Below are positions 26,034 through 35,059 of a stretch of DNA of 64,000 bases, one piece after another. The position numbers and the translations under genes were made by a program. The notes beneath the pieces are model-generated. The model was not told where the DNA came from and did no database searches. It was given only the letters and a program-made list of their open reading frames with translations. The DNA lies in NCBI RefSeq assembly GCF_002119685.1, contig NZ_CP021108.1, positions 1,674,001 to 1,738,000 of the forward strand, given 5' to 3'. This DNA comes from Bordetella genomosp. 8 (GTDB lineage Bacteria; Pseudomonadota; Gammaproteobacteria; Burkholderiales; Burkholderiaceae_B). Numbering within the stretch: the stretch's first letter is position 1; the number at the start of each line of letters is the position of its first letter.

Positions 26034-27766
26034 ACCTGGTCCAGCCCATCAAGCGCCTGCGCACCGATATCCTGATCCTGGGCGCCGGTGGCGCGGGATT
26101 GTTCGCGGCGCTCCATGCGCACCAGCGCGCACCCGAGCTGTCGATCACGGTGGCCGTCAAGGGCCTGCTCGGCAAATGCGGCTGTACGCGCATGGTGCAG
26201 GGCGGCTACAACGTCGCGCTGGCGCCCGGCGATTCCGTGGAACGCCACTTCATGGACACCATAGAAGGCAGCAAGTGGCTGGCGAACCAGGACCTGGCAT
26301 GGACGCTGGTCAGCACGGCCATCGAACGCATCCACGAACTGGAAAACGAGCTGGGCTGCTTCTTCGATCGCAACCCGGACGGCACGGTGCACCAGAAGGC
26401 CTTTGCCGGACAGACCTTCGACCGCACCGTCCACAAGGGCGACCTGACCGGCATCGAGATCATCAACCGCCTGGCCGAGCAGGTATGGCGGCGCGGCATC
26501 GGCAGGCTGGAGGAACATCGCGCGCTGGCCCTGGTGCGTACGGCCGACGGCCTATCGCTGGCGGGCGTGCTGATGATAGACGTCCGCACCGGCGGCTTCG
26601 TTTTCGTGCAGGCGCGCGCCGTGTTGCTCGCGACCGGCGGCGGCCCGACCATGTACAAGTACCACACGCCGTCCGGCGACAAGAGCTGCGACGGGCTGGC
26701 CATGGCCCTGGCGGCGGGGTTGCCGCTGCGCGATATGGAGATGGTGCAATTCCATCCCACCGGCCTGCTGGCCGGCACCCAGACGCGCATGACCGGCACC
26801 GTGCTGGAAGAAGGCCTGCGTGGCGCCGGCGGCTACCTGTTGAACGGCGACAAGGAACGCTTCATGGAGCGCTACGATGCGCGCGCCGACCGGGCCACGC
26901 GTGACATCGTCTCACGCGGCATCTATGCGGAAATGCGCGCCGGGCGCACGTCTCCCAATGGCGGCGTCTATATCCAGATGCACCACCTGGGCGTCGACGA
27001 AGTGCGGCGCCAGTTCAAGGGCATGGTGGAGCGCTGCGCCGACTGCGGTTTCGACCTGGCCGGCGGCCTGGTCGAAGTGGTGCCCACGGCGCATTACATG
27101 ATGGGCGGCGTGGTGTTCCAGCCTGACTGCCGGACGGCGCTGCGCGGCCTGTTCGCCGCCGGCGAGGACACGGGTGGCGTGCATGGCGCGAACCGCCTGG
27201 GCGGCAACGGCGTGGCGAATTCCACCGTGTTCGGCGGCATCGCCGGCGACAGCATGGCGGACTGGGTGCGGCGGGAAGGACAGTGGCACGCGCCCGACGA
27301 AGCAGCCATGGCCGCCGCCGTCGACGACGCGCTGGCCCCCTTCACGCGGCCGGCGGACGGACTCAACGCCATACGCGAAGCCTTGTACGACTGCATGTGG
27401 GACGACGTGGGCATCATGCGAGACGCCACCGGCCTGCTGCGTGCCCGTGGCACGCTGGCCGGCCTGCGCGATCGCCTGGCGCTGACCGGCGTGGCGGGCG
27501 CGGACCGGGCTTTCAATCCGACCTGGCATGACTGGTTGAACCTGCGCAGCCTGATTACCGTCAGCCAGGTCATCGCCGAAGCGGCGCTGGCGCGTGAGGA
27601 TTCGCGGGGCGCCCATTTTCGGGAAGACTTTCCCTTGGCGGGCGATATGCTGGGGTCCGCATACACGGTGGCGCGGTGGCGGGACGGCGCGGTGGGCATC
27701 GCGCGTGAGCCCGTGGGCTTCACGCGGGTCGCACCGGGAACGACGCTGCTGCGCGACGCCGCCTGA
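26030..27766 (+). CDS. Succinate dehydrogenase/fumarate reductase-like flavoprotein subunit
   Basis: The 578-residue protein has an N-terminal FAD motif GAGGAGLFAALHA (18-30) and substrate-site motifs QFHPTGL (240-246), THYMMGG-like TAHYMMGG (353-360) and HGANRLGGNG (385-394). SdhA/FrdA proteins carry a His in an SHT motif that binds FAD covalently. Here the aligned segment is GCTRMVQGG with C52 in that place, so covalent His-FAD attachment is not expected. RGAGG (264-268) also replaces the usual RGEGG. The overall fold also covers L-aspartate oxidase, but the Fe-S and anchor genes in the operon favour a respiratory dehydrogenase or reductase with a modified substrate. Confidence 0.9.
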   Translation: MNLVQPIKRLRTDILILGAGGAGLFAALHAHQRAPELSITVAVKGLLGKCGCTRMVQGGYNVALAPGDSVERHFMDTIEGSKWLANQDLAWTLVSTAIERIHELENELGCFFDRNPDGTVHQKAFAGQTFDRTVHKGDLTGIEIINRLAEQVWRRGIGRLEEHRALALVRTADGLSLAGVLMIDVRTGGFVFVQARAVLLATGGGPTMYKYHTPSGDKSCDGLAMALAAGLPLRDMEMVQFHPTGLLAGTQTRMTGTVLEEGLRGAGGYLLNGDKERFMERYDARADRATRDIVSRGIYAEMRAGRTSPNGGVYIQMHHLGVDEVRRQFKGMVERCADCGFDLAGGLVEVVPTAHYMMGGVVFQPDCRTALRGLFAAGEDTGGVHGANRLGGNGVANSTVFGGIAGDSMADWVRREGQWHAPDEAAMAAAVDDALAPFTRPADGLNAIREALYDCMWDDVGIMRDATGLLRARGTLAGLRDRLALTGVAGADRAFNPTWHDWLNLRSLITVSQVIAEAALAREDSRGAHFREDFPLAGDMLGSAYTVARWRDGAVGIAREPVGFTRVAPGTTLLRDAA

Positions 27767-27806
27767 CGGCGGCCGCTCGGGCGATCCTGGCCCTGGCGGC
27801 CGCTGC

Positions 27807-28589
27807 TCAACCCGCGATCGCGTTCACGAGCAGGCTGATGCTGCCCAGGATCAGCACCGTCCACAGCAGACGGAAGATGTGCATGGGCGAGATGCGATGC
27901 CGTAGCCAGGAGCCCACGCGCATCCCGAAGAGGCAGCATGGCACCAGCCACACCATCAGGGCCAGTACCGCCGGCTGCAGCAGCAGTCCCGTGATCGCGA
28001 ACATCACCAGGCGGGTCACGCCGGTGAGCATGATCAGGGTCCCGACCGTCGCCCGCAATGCATGGCGATCTTCCAGGCGGCCTGCCAGGTAGATCGTGTA
28101 CAGCGGCCCGCCGGTGCCGAACATCGCCGTGAGTCCGCCGCCGCCCACGCCCAGGGGTATGGCCCAGCCCGCGTTCAAGCGGCGGAACACGTCGCCGCCT
28201 CGCAGCCGCCATAACGAATAGCCGAGCACGCCCACGCCGAGCACGATCAGGAGCGGCCGCTCCGGGACGTACATCAGCAGGGCCAGGCCGGCGACCATGC
28301 CGAGCAGCATCCATGGAACGATGCGGCGCAACTCCGTCATCTCCACGTCGCGGCGGCTGGTGGCGCCCAGCAGCAGGCCGGAGATCATGTCGCAAACCAG
28401 CATGATGGGCACCGCGCGGTGCAGGGGCATGACTTGCGTCAGCAAAGGCATGGCCACGATGGCCGAACCGAAGCCCGTCATCCCGAAAATGATGTAGCCG
28501 CCGGTCAGCGCCATGCCGGCGACCAGCAGCGGCCATGGGTCCACGCCGGTGACGGACGCGCCCAGATGCGATACCAGGAAATCCCACAT
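27807..28589 (-). CDS. TauE/SafE (TSUP) family membrane permease
   Basis: The 260-residue protein has about eight hydrophobic segments and TSUP landmarks: GYIIFGMTGFGSAIVAMPLL near the start and GVGGGGLTAMFGTGGPLYTIYL in the second half. TSUP proteins export or import sulfite, sulfoacetate and other small organic anions. It is the last gene of a three-gene reverse-strand operon after a Bug receptor and a ThDP enzyme, so it may move the substrate or product of that enzyme. It ends tail to tail with the flavoprotein gene, with 40 bases between. Confidence 0.9.
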   Translation of the reverse strand: MWDFLVSHLGASVTGVDPWPLLVAGMALTGGYIIFGMTGFGSAIVAMPLLTQVMPLHRAVPIMLVCDMISGLLLGATSRRDVEMTELRRIVPWMLLGMVAGLALLMYVPERPLLIVLGVGVLGYSLWRLRGGDVFRRLNAGWAIPLGVGGGGLTAMFGTGGPLYTIYLAGRLEDRHALRATVGTLIMLTGVTRLVMFAITGLLLQPAVLALMVWLVPCCLFGMRVGSWLRHRISPMHIFRLLWTVLILGSISLLVNAIAG

Positions 28590-28609
28590 CGTCGTCGATC
28601 CGCCTCGGC

Positions 28610-30256
28610 TCAGGCGCCCGCCGGACGGCTGACGGTGGGGGCGGGAAAACCTTCGATCATGATATTCAGGCAGGCCGGAAGCCCCGAGCGGTAGGCCTCG
28701 TCGATGGCCGGCGCCACTTGCGCCGGGTCGGTCACCTGCTTGCCGAAACCGCCGAACGCGGCGGTGACCGCGTCGTAGCGCGCCGGCAACAGTTCGCAGC
28801 CGATCAGCCGGTCCTTGCCATAGTCGCGCAGCTGGATCTGGTATTCGGCGTTCCAGCGCGCGTCGTTGCCGACCACGGCGATGAAGGGCAGGCGATAGCG
28901 CACCGCCGTGTCCATTTCGGCGGTATGGAAGCCGAAGGTGCCGTCGCCCATCACGGTGACCACCGGGGCATCCGGGCGCGCCAGGCGCGCGGCCAGCGCG
29001 AAGGGCAGGGCGGCGCCGATGGAACCGGCCACGCCGTTCACCACCCGGTTCGGCGCATGCAGGCAGGCTTGCGCCCATTGGCCGATTTCGCCGCCGTCGG
29101 CGATGAGTACGGAGTCGGGATGGCTGTCCAGCAGTTGCTGCACGGGCGCCAGCGCCTGGACGGGATGCATGCGCCCGTCCAGGGCGGAAGAGGCCGTCCG
29201 CCAGGCCTCGGGCCTGTAGGCGATGGCGTCGCGCACGTCCCGCGTCCACGATCCGTGCCGTGGCGATCTGGCGGACGCCATGGCGGCCCGCAGCAGCGCG
29301 TTCATCGCCGATGCCGCGTCGGCCAGGGCCCACGCCTCCAGCCGCGATCCCACCGCCCGGCGCGTGCGTTCGAGCTCGGGCGCATCGGCATCGACCTGCA
29401 GGAAAGCGCAGTCGGCCGCGATGGCGGGAGGCTTGCCGAACTTCAGCGTGAAATCCACGCGCTTGCCCAGCAGCAGGATGCAATCGGCCTGCGCCAGCAT
29501 CTGCGCGAAAGCGCCCAGGCTGGGGTCGGCGACGCCGCGCGGGCTTTCCATGCCGATGACGGGGATGCCGCTGGCGGCCTCCAGTTCGCGCGCACGTGCC
29601 AGCGCCGGTCCCATCATCGTGGCCGGACCGGTCAGGATCAGCGGCCGCTGCGCGGCCCGCAGGCGCTGGAGCAGGGACGCGGCGACGCCGGCATCCAGCG
29701 CCTGCGCGATGGCATCGAAGGATTGCGGCGTGTCCGTCTGCGCGGTACATGCCGCTTCCAGCGCATCGGTGGGCAGGCCCAGGCTGACCGGGCCCGGGCG
29801 TCCCGAACGCGCGATGCGCATGGCCGTGCCGACGTCGCCTGCCATGGCGTCGGCGCTGCCGACCGTGGCGGACCACTTGGCCAGCGGCTCCGCGACGTCG
29901 GCCTGTCGCATTTCCTGGAAGGCGCCCATGCCGATCTGGTTGTTGGGCGCGTGGCCGGACAGCAGCAGCACCGGCGATTCCGCCATGGACGCGGTGTACA
30001 ACGCCGACACCGCATTGGCGTGGCCGGGCCCGCCGGTGACCATGGCCACGCCGACTTCTCCCGTCAAACGCGCCCAGGCATCGGCCATATGCACCGCGGC
30101 GGCCTCGTGGCGCACGTGCACCAGCTCGATACGGGCGTCGACGCATGCATCGAACACCGGCATGATGTGATTGCCGGACAGCGTAAAGATGCGCTTCACG
30201 CCGGCGGCGCCCAGGGTCTGCACGAGCGCGTCGGCGCCATTGCGGGATCGGGTCAT
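28610..30256 (-). CDS. Thiamine pyrophosphate-dependent enzyme, acetolactate synthase-like
   Basis: The 548-residue protein has the three-domain layout of the acetolactate synthase/benzoylformate decarboxylase family. It has the ThDP-activating glutamate in HVRHEAAAVHMADAW, the central domain (RPLILTGPATMMGPAL) and the ThDP/Mg motif GDGTFGFHTAEMDTAV...GNDARW. The ATG at 30256 follows GGAGGAA. Enzymes of this type decarboxylate 2-oxo acids or join them to an acceptor. No acetolactate synthase small subunit is nearby, which favours a catabolic decarboxylase or lyase role. It is co-transcribed with a Bug receptor and a TSUP permease. Confidence 0.9.
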   Translation of the reverse strand: MTRSRNGADALVQTLGAAGVKRIFTLSGNHIMPVFDACVDARIELVHVRHEAAAVHMADAWARLTGEVGVAMVTGGPGHANAVSALYTASMAESPVLLLSGHAPNNQIGMGAFQEMRQADVAEPLAKWSATVGSADAMAGDVGTAMRIARSGRPGPVSLGLPTDALEAACTAQTDTPQSFDAIAQALDAGVAASLLQRLRAAQRPLILTGPATMMGPALARARELEAASGIPVIGMESPRGVADPSLGAFAQMLAQADCILLLGKRVDFTLKFGKPPAIAADCAFLQVDADAPELERTRRAVGSRLEAWALADAASAMNALLRAAMASARSPRHGSWTRDVRDAIAYRPEAWRTASSALDGRMHPVQALAPVQQLLDSHPDSVLIADGGEIGQWAQACLHAPNRVVNGVAGSIGAALPFALAARLARPDAPVVTVMGDGTFGFHTAEMDTAVRYRLPFIAVVGNDARWNAEYQIQLRDYGKDRLIGCELLPARYDAVTAAFGGFGKQVTDPAQVAPAIDEAYRSGLPACLNIMIEGFPAPTVSRPAGA

Positions 30257-30282
30257 GATGCGGTCTTCCTCCGATTGTGGTT

Positions 30283-31353
30283 CTACTTGATCTGTATGTT
30301 CAGCTTGCCGCCCAGGTCGCGGAACAGTCGGTACTGTTCTTCCGCGAAGCGCGCGGTGGCGGCCGGCGCCATGACGTTCGGCACGGAACCGATATTGCGC
30401 ACGCCGGCAAGCCATTCATTGTCCTTGGACAAGCGTAGCAGCACATCGGCCCATTGCCGCACCAGGGGCGCCGGCATGCCGGGCGGCCCGTACAACGCGC
30501 TCCAGCCGCTGATACGTTCCAACTGGGGAAAGCCGGCTTCCTTGGCGGTGGGCACGTCGGGCAATTCGGGCAGGCGCTGCGCCGTGGTGGTGACGAGGGC
30601 GCGCAGGCGGCCCGCCTTGACGTTGCCGATCAAGGCCGTGACGTTGTTGCAGCTGAACTGCACTTCCCTGGACAGTACGGCGGCCGTTGCCTCGCCGCCG
30701 CCCTTGTAGACGATTTGCGCGGCGGCCTGCGGCGGCAGGCCGGCGGCATCCAGCAGCATCTGGGTCGCCAGATTCAGCACGGTGGCCGGGCCAGACGTGC
30801 TGTAGTTAAGCTTGCCCGGCTGTTCGCGGATGGCCTGCACCAGTTCGCCCAGGGTTCGGTAGGGCGCATCGCCGTTGACGACGCACACCATGGGGTTCAG
30901 GTCGAGCAGGCCCAGCGGCGTGAAGTCGTTCCACTTGTATTTCAGGTCGGCCTGCAGCGCCGGCAGGATGGCTTGCGAGCCGACGCGCGCCAACAGCAGC
31001 GTGTAGCCGTCGGGCGCCGCTTCGCGCACGAACATCGAGCCGATGGCGCCGTTGGCGCCGCCCTTGTTCAACACCACCATGGGTTGGGGCAGCATGGCCT
31101 GCACCGCCTTGGCCAGGTTGCGCGCCGCCAGGTCGGCATCGCCGCCGGCGCTGAAGGGCACGACGATGGTGATCGGATGTTCAGGATAGCGGGGTGCGGC
31201 GGCCGCCGCCGCGGCGTTGAGCGCGCAGGCGAGCAGGGCGGCACAGGTCAGGATGGCCGTGCCGGGGAATGCGGCCCGGCCGCGCGCCGCGCGGGCGAGC
31301 GTCCGGTGCCTCGGACGGGCCGCGGCGAACGCGCGGCATGCGATGCGTTTCAT
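30283..31353 (-). CDS. Bug/TctC-family periplasmic receptor
   Basis: The 356-residue protein has an unusually long N-terminus: about 33 Arg/Ala-rich residues precede a hydrophobic core ending in a polyalanine stretch (residues 47-53). The Bug fold follows (PEHPITIVVPFSAGGDADLAAR; AAPDGYTLLLARVGSQAI; DVPTAKEAGFPQLE). It is the first gene of the operon with the ThDP enzyme and TSUP permease and is divergent from a LysR gene 257 bases away. The ligand is probably a carboxylate related to the ThDP enzyme substrate. Confidence 0.92.
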   Translation of the reverse strand: MKRIACRAFAAARPRHRTLARAARGRAAFPGTAILTCAALLACALNAAAAAAAPRYPEHPITIVVPFSAGGDADLAARNLAKAVQAMLPQPMVVLNKGGANGAIGSMFVREAAPDGYTLLLARVGSQAILPALQADLKYKWNDFTPLGLLDLNPMVCVVNGDAPYRTLGELVQAIREQPGKLNYSTSGPATVLNLATQMLLDAAGLPPQAAAQIVYKGGGEATAAVLSREVQFSCNNVTALIGNVKAGRLRALVTTTAQRLPELPDVPTAKEAGFPQLERISGWSALYGPPGMPAPLVRQWADVLLRLSKDNEWLAGVRNIGSVPNVMAPAATARFAEEQYRLFRDLGGKLNIQIK

Positions 31354-31609
31354 AAGGGTCTCCTCCGGCGGCGTCCAGTCCGCAGGGGGACCGGCGCCAC
31401 GCTGTTATCGATGTTTTTGTCCTGACCGGAGTCGCATTGCCGCCGGCGGCCCCCGGATGCCTTAGGGATAGCGATGCATGCGCCAGGCAGCGGCGCGGCT
31501 TATTGTTCTATATCATCTATATAAATCAAAAGCTAAATATTCTTCGGTCGAGACAAAGCAAATCTTCCTCTGCGCGACGCTCGCGCCAGAGGTGGCGCGC
31601 GCCCCACCC

Positions 31610-32566
31610 ATGTCGTCCATCCGCACCCTGAAGACCTTCCTGGCCGTGGCCCGGCACGGCACCTTCGCCGCCGCCGGCAAGGAGATCGGCCTGACGCCCG
31701 CCGCGGTGGGCCTGCAGATCCGCGCCCTGGAAGAAAGCCTGAACTGCCGCCTGTTCGACCGTACCGCCCGGTCCGCCGTGCTGAATCCCGCGGGCCGCGC
31801 GCTGGTACCGGAAGTCGCCGACATCGTGCGCCGCTATGAGTCGCTGGGCACCGAGGCCGGCGGCGACGGCATGTCCGGGACCATGGTGATAGGCGCGCTG
31901 GTGTCCGCCCTGATGGGCGCGTTCGCCGATGCCTTGTGGACGGTGCGCCAGCGCTATCCGCGGCTGGACGTGCGCCTGTTCGCCGGCCTGTCCAGCGATT
32001 TCGCGATGCGCGTCGAGCGCGGCGAGCTGGACGCCGCGATCGTCACCCAGCCGCCGCATCCCTTGTCGTCCAACCTGTTGTGGACGCCGCTGTACGCGGA
32101 GCCCATGATCCTTATCGTGCCGCGCAAGCCGCATTTTCCCCTGGCGTCCAGGGTGGAAGACGTGCTGGGGGACTCGCCTTTCCTGCGTTTCGAGCGCAAC
32201 ACATGGACGGGGATCCTGGTGCAGGAGGTGCTGGACCGGCTGGGCGCGAGCGTGCGCGAAAGCATGGAGCTGAATTCGGTGGAGGCCATCGTCGAGCTGG
32301 TGCGGCATGGCTTCGGCGTGTCCATCGTGCCCCGGCTGGCCAATGTCGCCTGGGCGCAGGACCGGGCGCTACGGGTCGTGCCGCTGCCGGGCGTGGAAGT
32401 CTATCGCCGCGTCGGCCTGCTGGAGCGGGGCCGCCACAGCCGGACTGCCTTCACCGAAGCGGTCAAGGAATACTTTGCCCTGGCATCCGAAGCTCCCCAG
32501 CCGCCGCACGAGCCCCGCGCGGATACCCGGCGCGGCAGTCGCCGCAAGACCGTGGCGGCTTTCTGA
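31610..32566 (+). CDS. LysR-family transcriptional regulator
   Basis: The 318-residue regulator starts with MSSIRTLKTFLAVARHGTFA and has a helix-turn-helix (AAAGKEIGLTPAAVGLQIRA) and an effector domain with GMSGTMVIGALVSALMG. I chose the ATG at 31610 because it begins the conserved DNA-binding domain; the in-frame ATG at 31478 would add 44 unconserved residues from AT-rich leader DNA. It is divergent from the Bug-ThDP-TSUP operon and probably regulates it. The C-terminus has a 25-residue polar, Arg-rich tail. Confidence 0.9.
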   Translation: MSSIRTLKTFLAVARHGTFAAAGKEIGLTPAAVGLQIRALEESLNCRLFDRTARSAVLNPAGRALVPEVADIVRRYESLGTEAGGDGMSGTMVIGALVSALMGAFADALWTVRQRYPRLDVRLFAGLSSDFAMRVERGELDAAIVTQPPHPLSSNLLWTPLYAEPMILIVPRKPHFPLASRVEDVLGDSPFLRFERNTWTGILVQEVLDRLGASVRESMELNSVEAIVELVRHGFGVSIVPRLANVAWAQDRALRVVPLPGVEVYRRVGLLERGRHSRTAFTEAVKEYFALASEAPQPPHEPRADTRRGSRRKTVAAF

Positions 32567-32637
32567 TATAGTTGCGCCCTTCCCGCGAAACCGGGTCCCG
32601 CCGTTGATCGGCGGACAGGCCCAGGAACGGGGGAGAC

Positions 32638-32689
32638 TTGAAGAGAAAGAAATCCGTGCTATAATCTTTCTTCTGTACTTAAGCTTAAG
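32638..32689 (+). promoter_or_regulatory. tRNA-Arg promoter and palindromic AT-rich leader
   Basis: TTGAAG (32638-32643) lies 16 bases before a perfect TATAAT (32660-32665), predicting a start near 32672, about 50 bases before the tRNA. The leader is AT-rich and holds the 12-bp palindrome CTTAAGCTTAAG (32678-32689) and further TTAAG repeats up to 32710. The repeats could fold as a 5' processing signal. Confidence 0.65.
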
Positions 32690-32722
32690 TTACTTAAAAA
32701 GTTATTTAAGCCTGAGTGCTCA

Positions 32723-32799
32723 GCGCCCGTAGCTCAGTTGGATAGAGTACTTGGCTACGAACCAAGGGGTCGTGGGTTCGAATCCTGCCGGGCGCGCCA
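32723..32799 (+). tRNA. tRNA-Arg (anticodon ACG)
   Basis: The 77-base gene folds as a cloverleaf. Acceptor GCGCCCG pairs with CGGGCGC, the D-arm follows TAGCTCAGTTGGATAGAGTA, the anticodon stem CTTGG/CCAAG encloses loop CTACGAA with anticodon ACG, the T-arm is GTGGGTTCGAATCCTGC-like, and the discriminator is G. CCA is encoded (32797-32799). It reads CGU/CGC/CGA after wobble editing of A34. It has its own promoter and terminator and stands alone. Confidence 0.97.
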
Positions 32800-32852
32800 A
32801 TATCACTGCTTGATTTGCTGCTTGATTCATCAAACAATCAACTCAGGCAGTC

Positions 32853-32894
32853 AAAGCGGCTTGAAGGTTTATCCTTCAAGCCGCTTTTTCTTTT
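32853..32894 (+). terminator. Intrinsic terminator after tRNA-Arg
   Basis: AAAGCGGCTTGAAGG (32853-32867) pairs perfectly with CCTTCAAGCCGCTTT (32873-32887) around loop TTTAT and is followed by a T-rich run. It ends the tRNA transcript 54 bases downstream and protects the convergent Bug gene. Confidence 0.92.
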
Positions 32895-32924
32895 CCTGGC
32901 GAGTCTTGGCGATTTTCCGGCGCT

Positions 32925-33893
32925 CTAATCGATCGTCGCCCCCGACCGCTTCACCAGCGGCACCCACTTGTCGATGTCCTGCTGGATGAACTTGGCGAAC
33001 TGCGCCGGCGTCTCGTCGCGGTACACCTCATAGCCCAGCGCCTTGAGTCGTTCCTGCAGCTTGGGGTCGTTCATCACCGCGCGCGTGGTCTCGTTCAAGC
33101 GGTCGATCACGGCCTGGGGGGTGCGGGCCGGTGCCAGCAGGCCGAAATCGACGGAGATCACGTATCCCGGCACGCCGGCTTCGATCATCGTGGGGATTTC
33201 AGGCAGCAGTGGCGAGCGTGCTTCGCCGGTGGTGGCCAGCGCCTTGACCTTGCCTTCCTTCACCAGCCCCGAGACGCTGGGCGTGTTGTAGAAGCCGAAA
33301 TCGACTTCTCCCGCCATGACGGCGGTGACGCCCTGCGGCGCTCCCCGGTAGGGAATATGCGTGGCATTGGTATCGGTCAAGGCCTTGAGGTTTTCGGCCG
33401 ACAGGTGATGGGTCGTGCCATTGCCACCCGAAGAAAACGTCAGGCGGCCGGGGTGCTGGCGCATCGCGTCGATCAGCGCCTTGACGGAGTCGTACTTGCC
33501 GCCCTGCTTGACGATCAGCACATTCGATCCCCCGGCCAGGTAGGCCACCGGCGCGAAGTCCTTCTGCGGATCGTAGGGCATGGTCTTGAACAGCCCCAGG
33601 TTGATGGCCCAGGTATTGTTCGATCCCATGACGAGCGTGTAGCCATCGGGGGCCGATCGCGCCACGTAGTTCATGGCGATCAGCCCGCTGCCGCCGGCCT
33701 TGTTTTCCACCACGACGCTCTGGCCCAGCCGCTCGGACAGTCCGGGCTGGATGGCGCGCGCCAGGATATCCGCGGTGCTGCCGGCGGCCAGCGGCACGAC
33801 GAGCGTGATGGGACGTGACGGGAAATTGTCGGCCTGCGCCGAAAAGCCATAGCCGGCCAGGGCGGCCAGGCAAACCCCTAGTATTTTTTTCAT
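32925..33893 (-). CDS. Bug/TctC-family periplasmic receptor
   Basis: The 322-residue protein has a clean signal peptide (MKKILGVCLAALAGYGFSAQA, cut near residue 21) and the Bug fold: FPSRPITLVVPLAAGSTADILAR, APDGYTLVMGSNNTWAINLG and PTMIEAGVPGYVIS. It lies downstream of a LysR gene on the same strand. No transporter or enzyme is directly attached, so it is one of the solitary Bug receptors. The adjacent catabolic cluster from 35060 may supply its functional partner. Confidence 0.93.
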   Translation of the reverse strand: MKKILGVCLAALAGYGFSAQADNFPSRPITLVVPLAAGSTADILARAIQPGLSERLGQSVVVENKAGGSGLIAMNYVARSAPDGYTLVMGSNNTWAINLGLFKTMPYDPQKDFAPVAYLAGGSNVLIVKQGGKYDSVKALIDAMRQHPGRLTFSSGGNGTTHHLSAENLKALTDTNATHIPYRGAPQGVTAVMAGEVDFGFYNTPSVSGLVKEGKVKALATTGEARSPLLPEIPTMIEAGVPGYVISVDFGLLAPARTPQAVIDRLNETTRAVMNDPKLQERLKALGYEVYRDETPAQFAKFIQQDIDKWVPLVKRSGATID

Positions 33894-34041
33894 GACGACT
33901 CCGACGGTCGATAATTGGCGATACGCGGCGAACCGCTACATGCCTGTCGCTGGCGTTCCGCAGCGCATCAAAGCCTAGCCAGCGTATCGGACGCCGCGTG
34001 TCGTCCCTAGGCCGCCGCGCCTATACCGTCATGTCGTCGCG

Positions 34042-34965
34042 TTATGCCCCGGCGCGCTTGCCGCAGGCCTTGATCGTGTCGCGCGCCACGGACGCGAAGG
34101 CCTGCGCGGCGGGAGACAAGGGATAGTTCGCCAGCCGGACCAGCGAAATCGGCCACTCCAGCTCCGGTTCGCTCAAGGGTATTCCCTTGATGCCGCGGGG
34201 CATCACCATGGTCGCGATGCGCGGCATCATCGCCACGCCCATATCCGCCTGGATCAGGCCCAGGGCGGTGGAAACCAGCACGGCGCGCTGTTCCACCCGG
34301 GGATAGATGTTGTGGGCGATCAGCTTGCGGCTGATGGCCAGCCAGGCATGCGCGTTCGGATTGAGCTGGATACAGGGGAGCTCGGCCAGGATCCGGGCGT
34401 CGACCGACGCGCGCCGCGCCAGCGGATGGTCGTCGCGCACGAACAGCGCCATCCCGCAGTCCCAGAGATTTTCGACGACCAGCTTGGAGTCGTCGGGGGC
34501 GATCAAGGCCCCCAGGCCGATATCGGCTTCGTGGGCCAGCAGCTTGGCGCGGATGTGATCGACCACGCAGTCCACGACGGTGACTTCGAGCTCCGGGTGC
34601 TTCTTGTGGAAGCGGCGCAGGATCTCCGGCAGCAGGGTGGCGGCGGTAACGTGTCCCACGGCGACATTCACCGAGCCCGCCTTCAACTGCGTCATGTCGC
34701 GGCATTCCCGCAACACGCCGTCGATCGACAGCACGGCGCGCCGCGCGACGTCGACGATGGCGCGGCCTTGCGGGGTCAGGCAGGCGTCCCGGCCCCTGAC
34801 CACCAGCGTCTGCCCCAGTTCGGCTTCCAGCCGCCGGACCAGGTGGCTGACCGAGGGCTGCGACATGCCGAGCTGCTCGGCGGCGCCGGTGAAACTACCC
34901 GAATCGCCCACGGCGATCAGCGCGCGCAGTTGCCGCAGCGAGACGGGTTCCGAAGTGTCTTCCAT
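34042..34965 (-). CDS. LysR-family transcriptional regulator
   Basis: The 307-residue regulator has a helix-turn-helix in GSFTGAAEQLGMSQPSVSHL and an effector domain ending near KACGKRAGA. It is divergent from the DUF3604 gene at 35060 (94-base gap) and lies upstream of the Bug gene on its own strand. It is the natural candidate to control the DUF3604/dehydrogenase group, although the shared 19-bp motif found further along that group is absent from this gap. Confidence 0.92.
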   Translation of the reverse strand: MEDTSEPVSLRQLRALIAVGDSGSFTGAAEQLGMSQPSVSHLVRRLEAELGQTLVVRGRDACLTPQGRAIVDVARRAVLSIDGVLRECRDMTQLKAGSVNVAVGHVTAATLLPEILRRFHKKHPELEVTVVDCVVDHIRAKLLAHEADIGLGALIAPDDSKLVVENLWDCGMALFVRDDHPLARRASVDARILAELPCIQLNPNAHAWLAISRKLIAHNIYPRVEQRAVLVSTALGLIQADMGVAMMPRIATMVMPRGIKGIPLSEPELEWPISLVRLANYPLSPAAQAFASVARDTIKACGKRAGA

Positions 34966-35059
34966 AGCCTGGCGTCATGGAGAAATAGCGTGTATACCAT
35001 AGGAGCATGCCCGGCGCGCGCTTAGGATGCAAGGGTCCACATCGACCCGCGAGTCATCC

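Noticed and set aside
32723..32799. tRNA-Arg as an integration site of a genomic island
   Set aside because: No integrase gene nearby and no direct repeat of the tRNA 3' end that I can see in the window.
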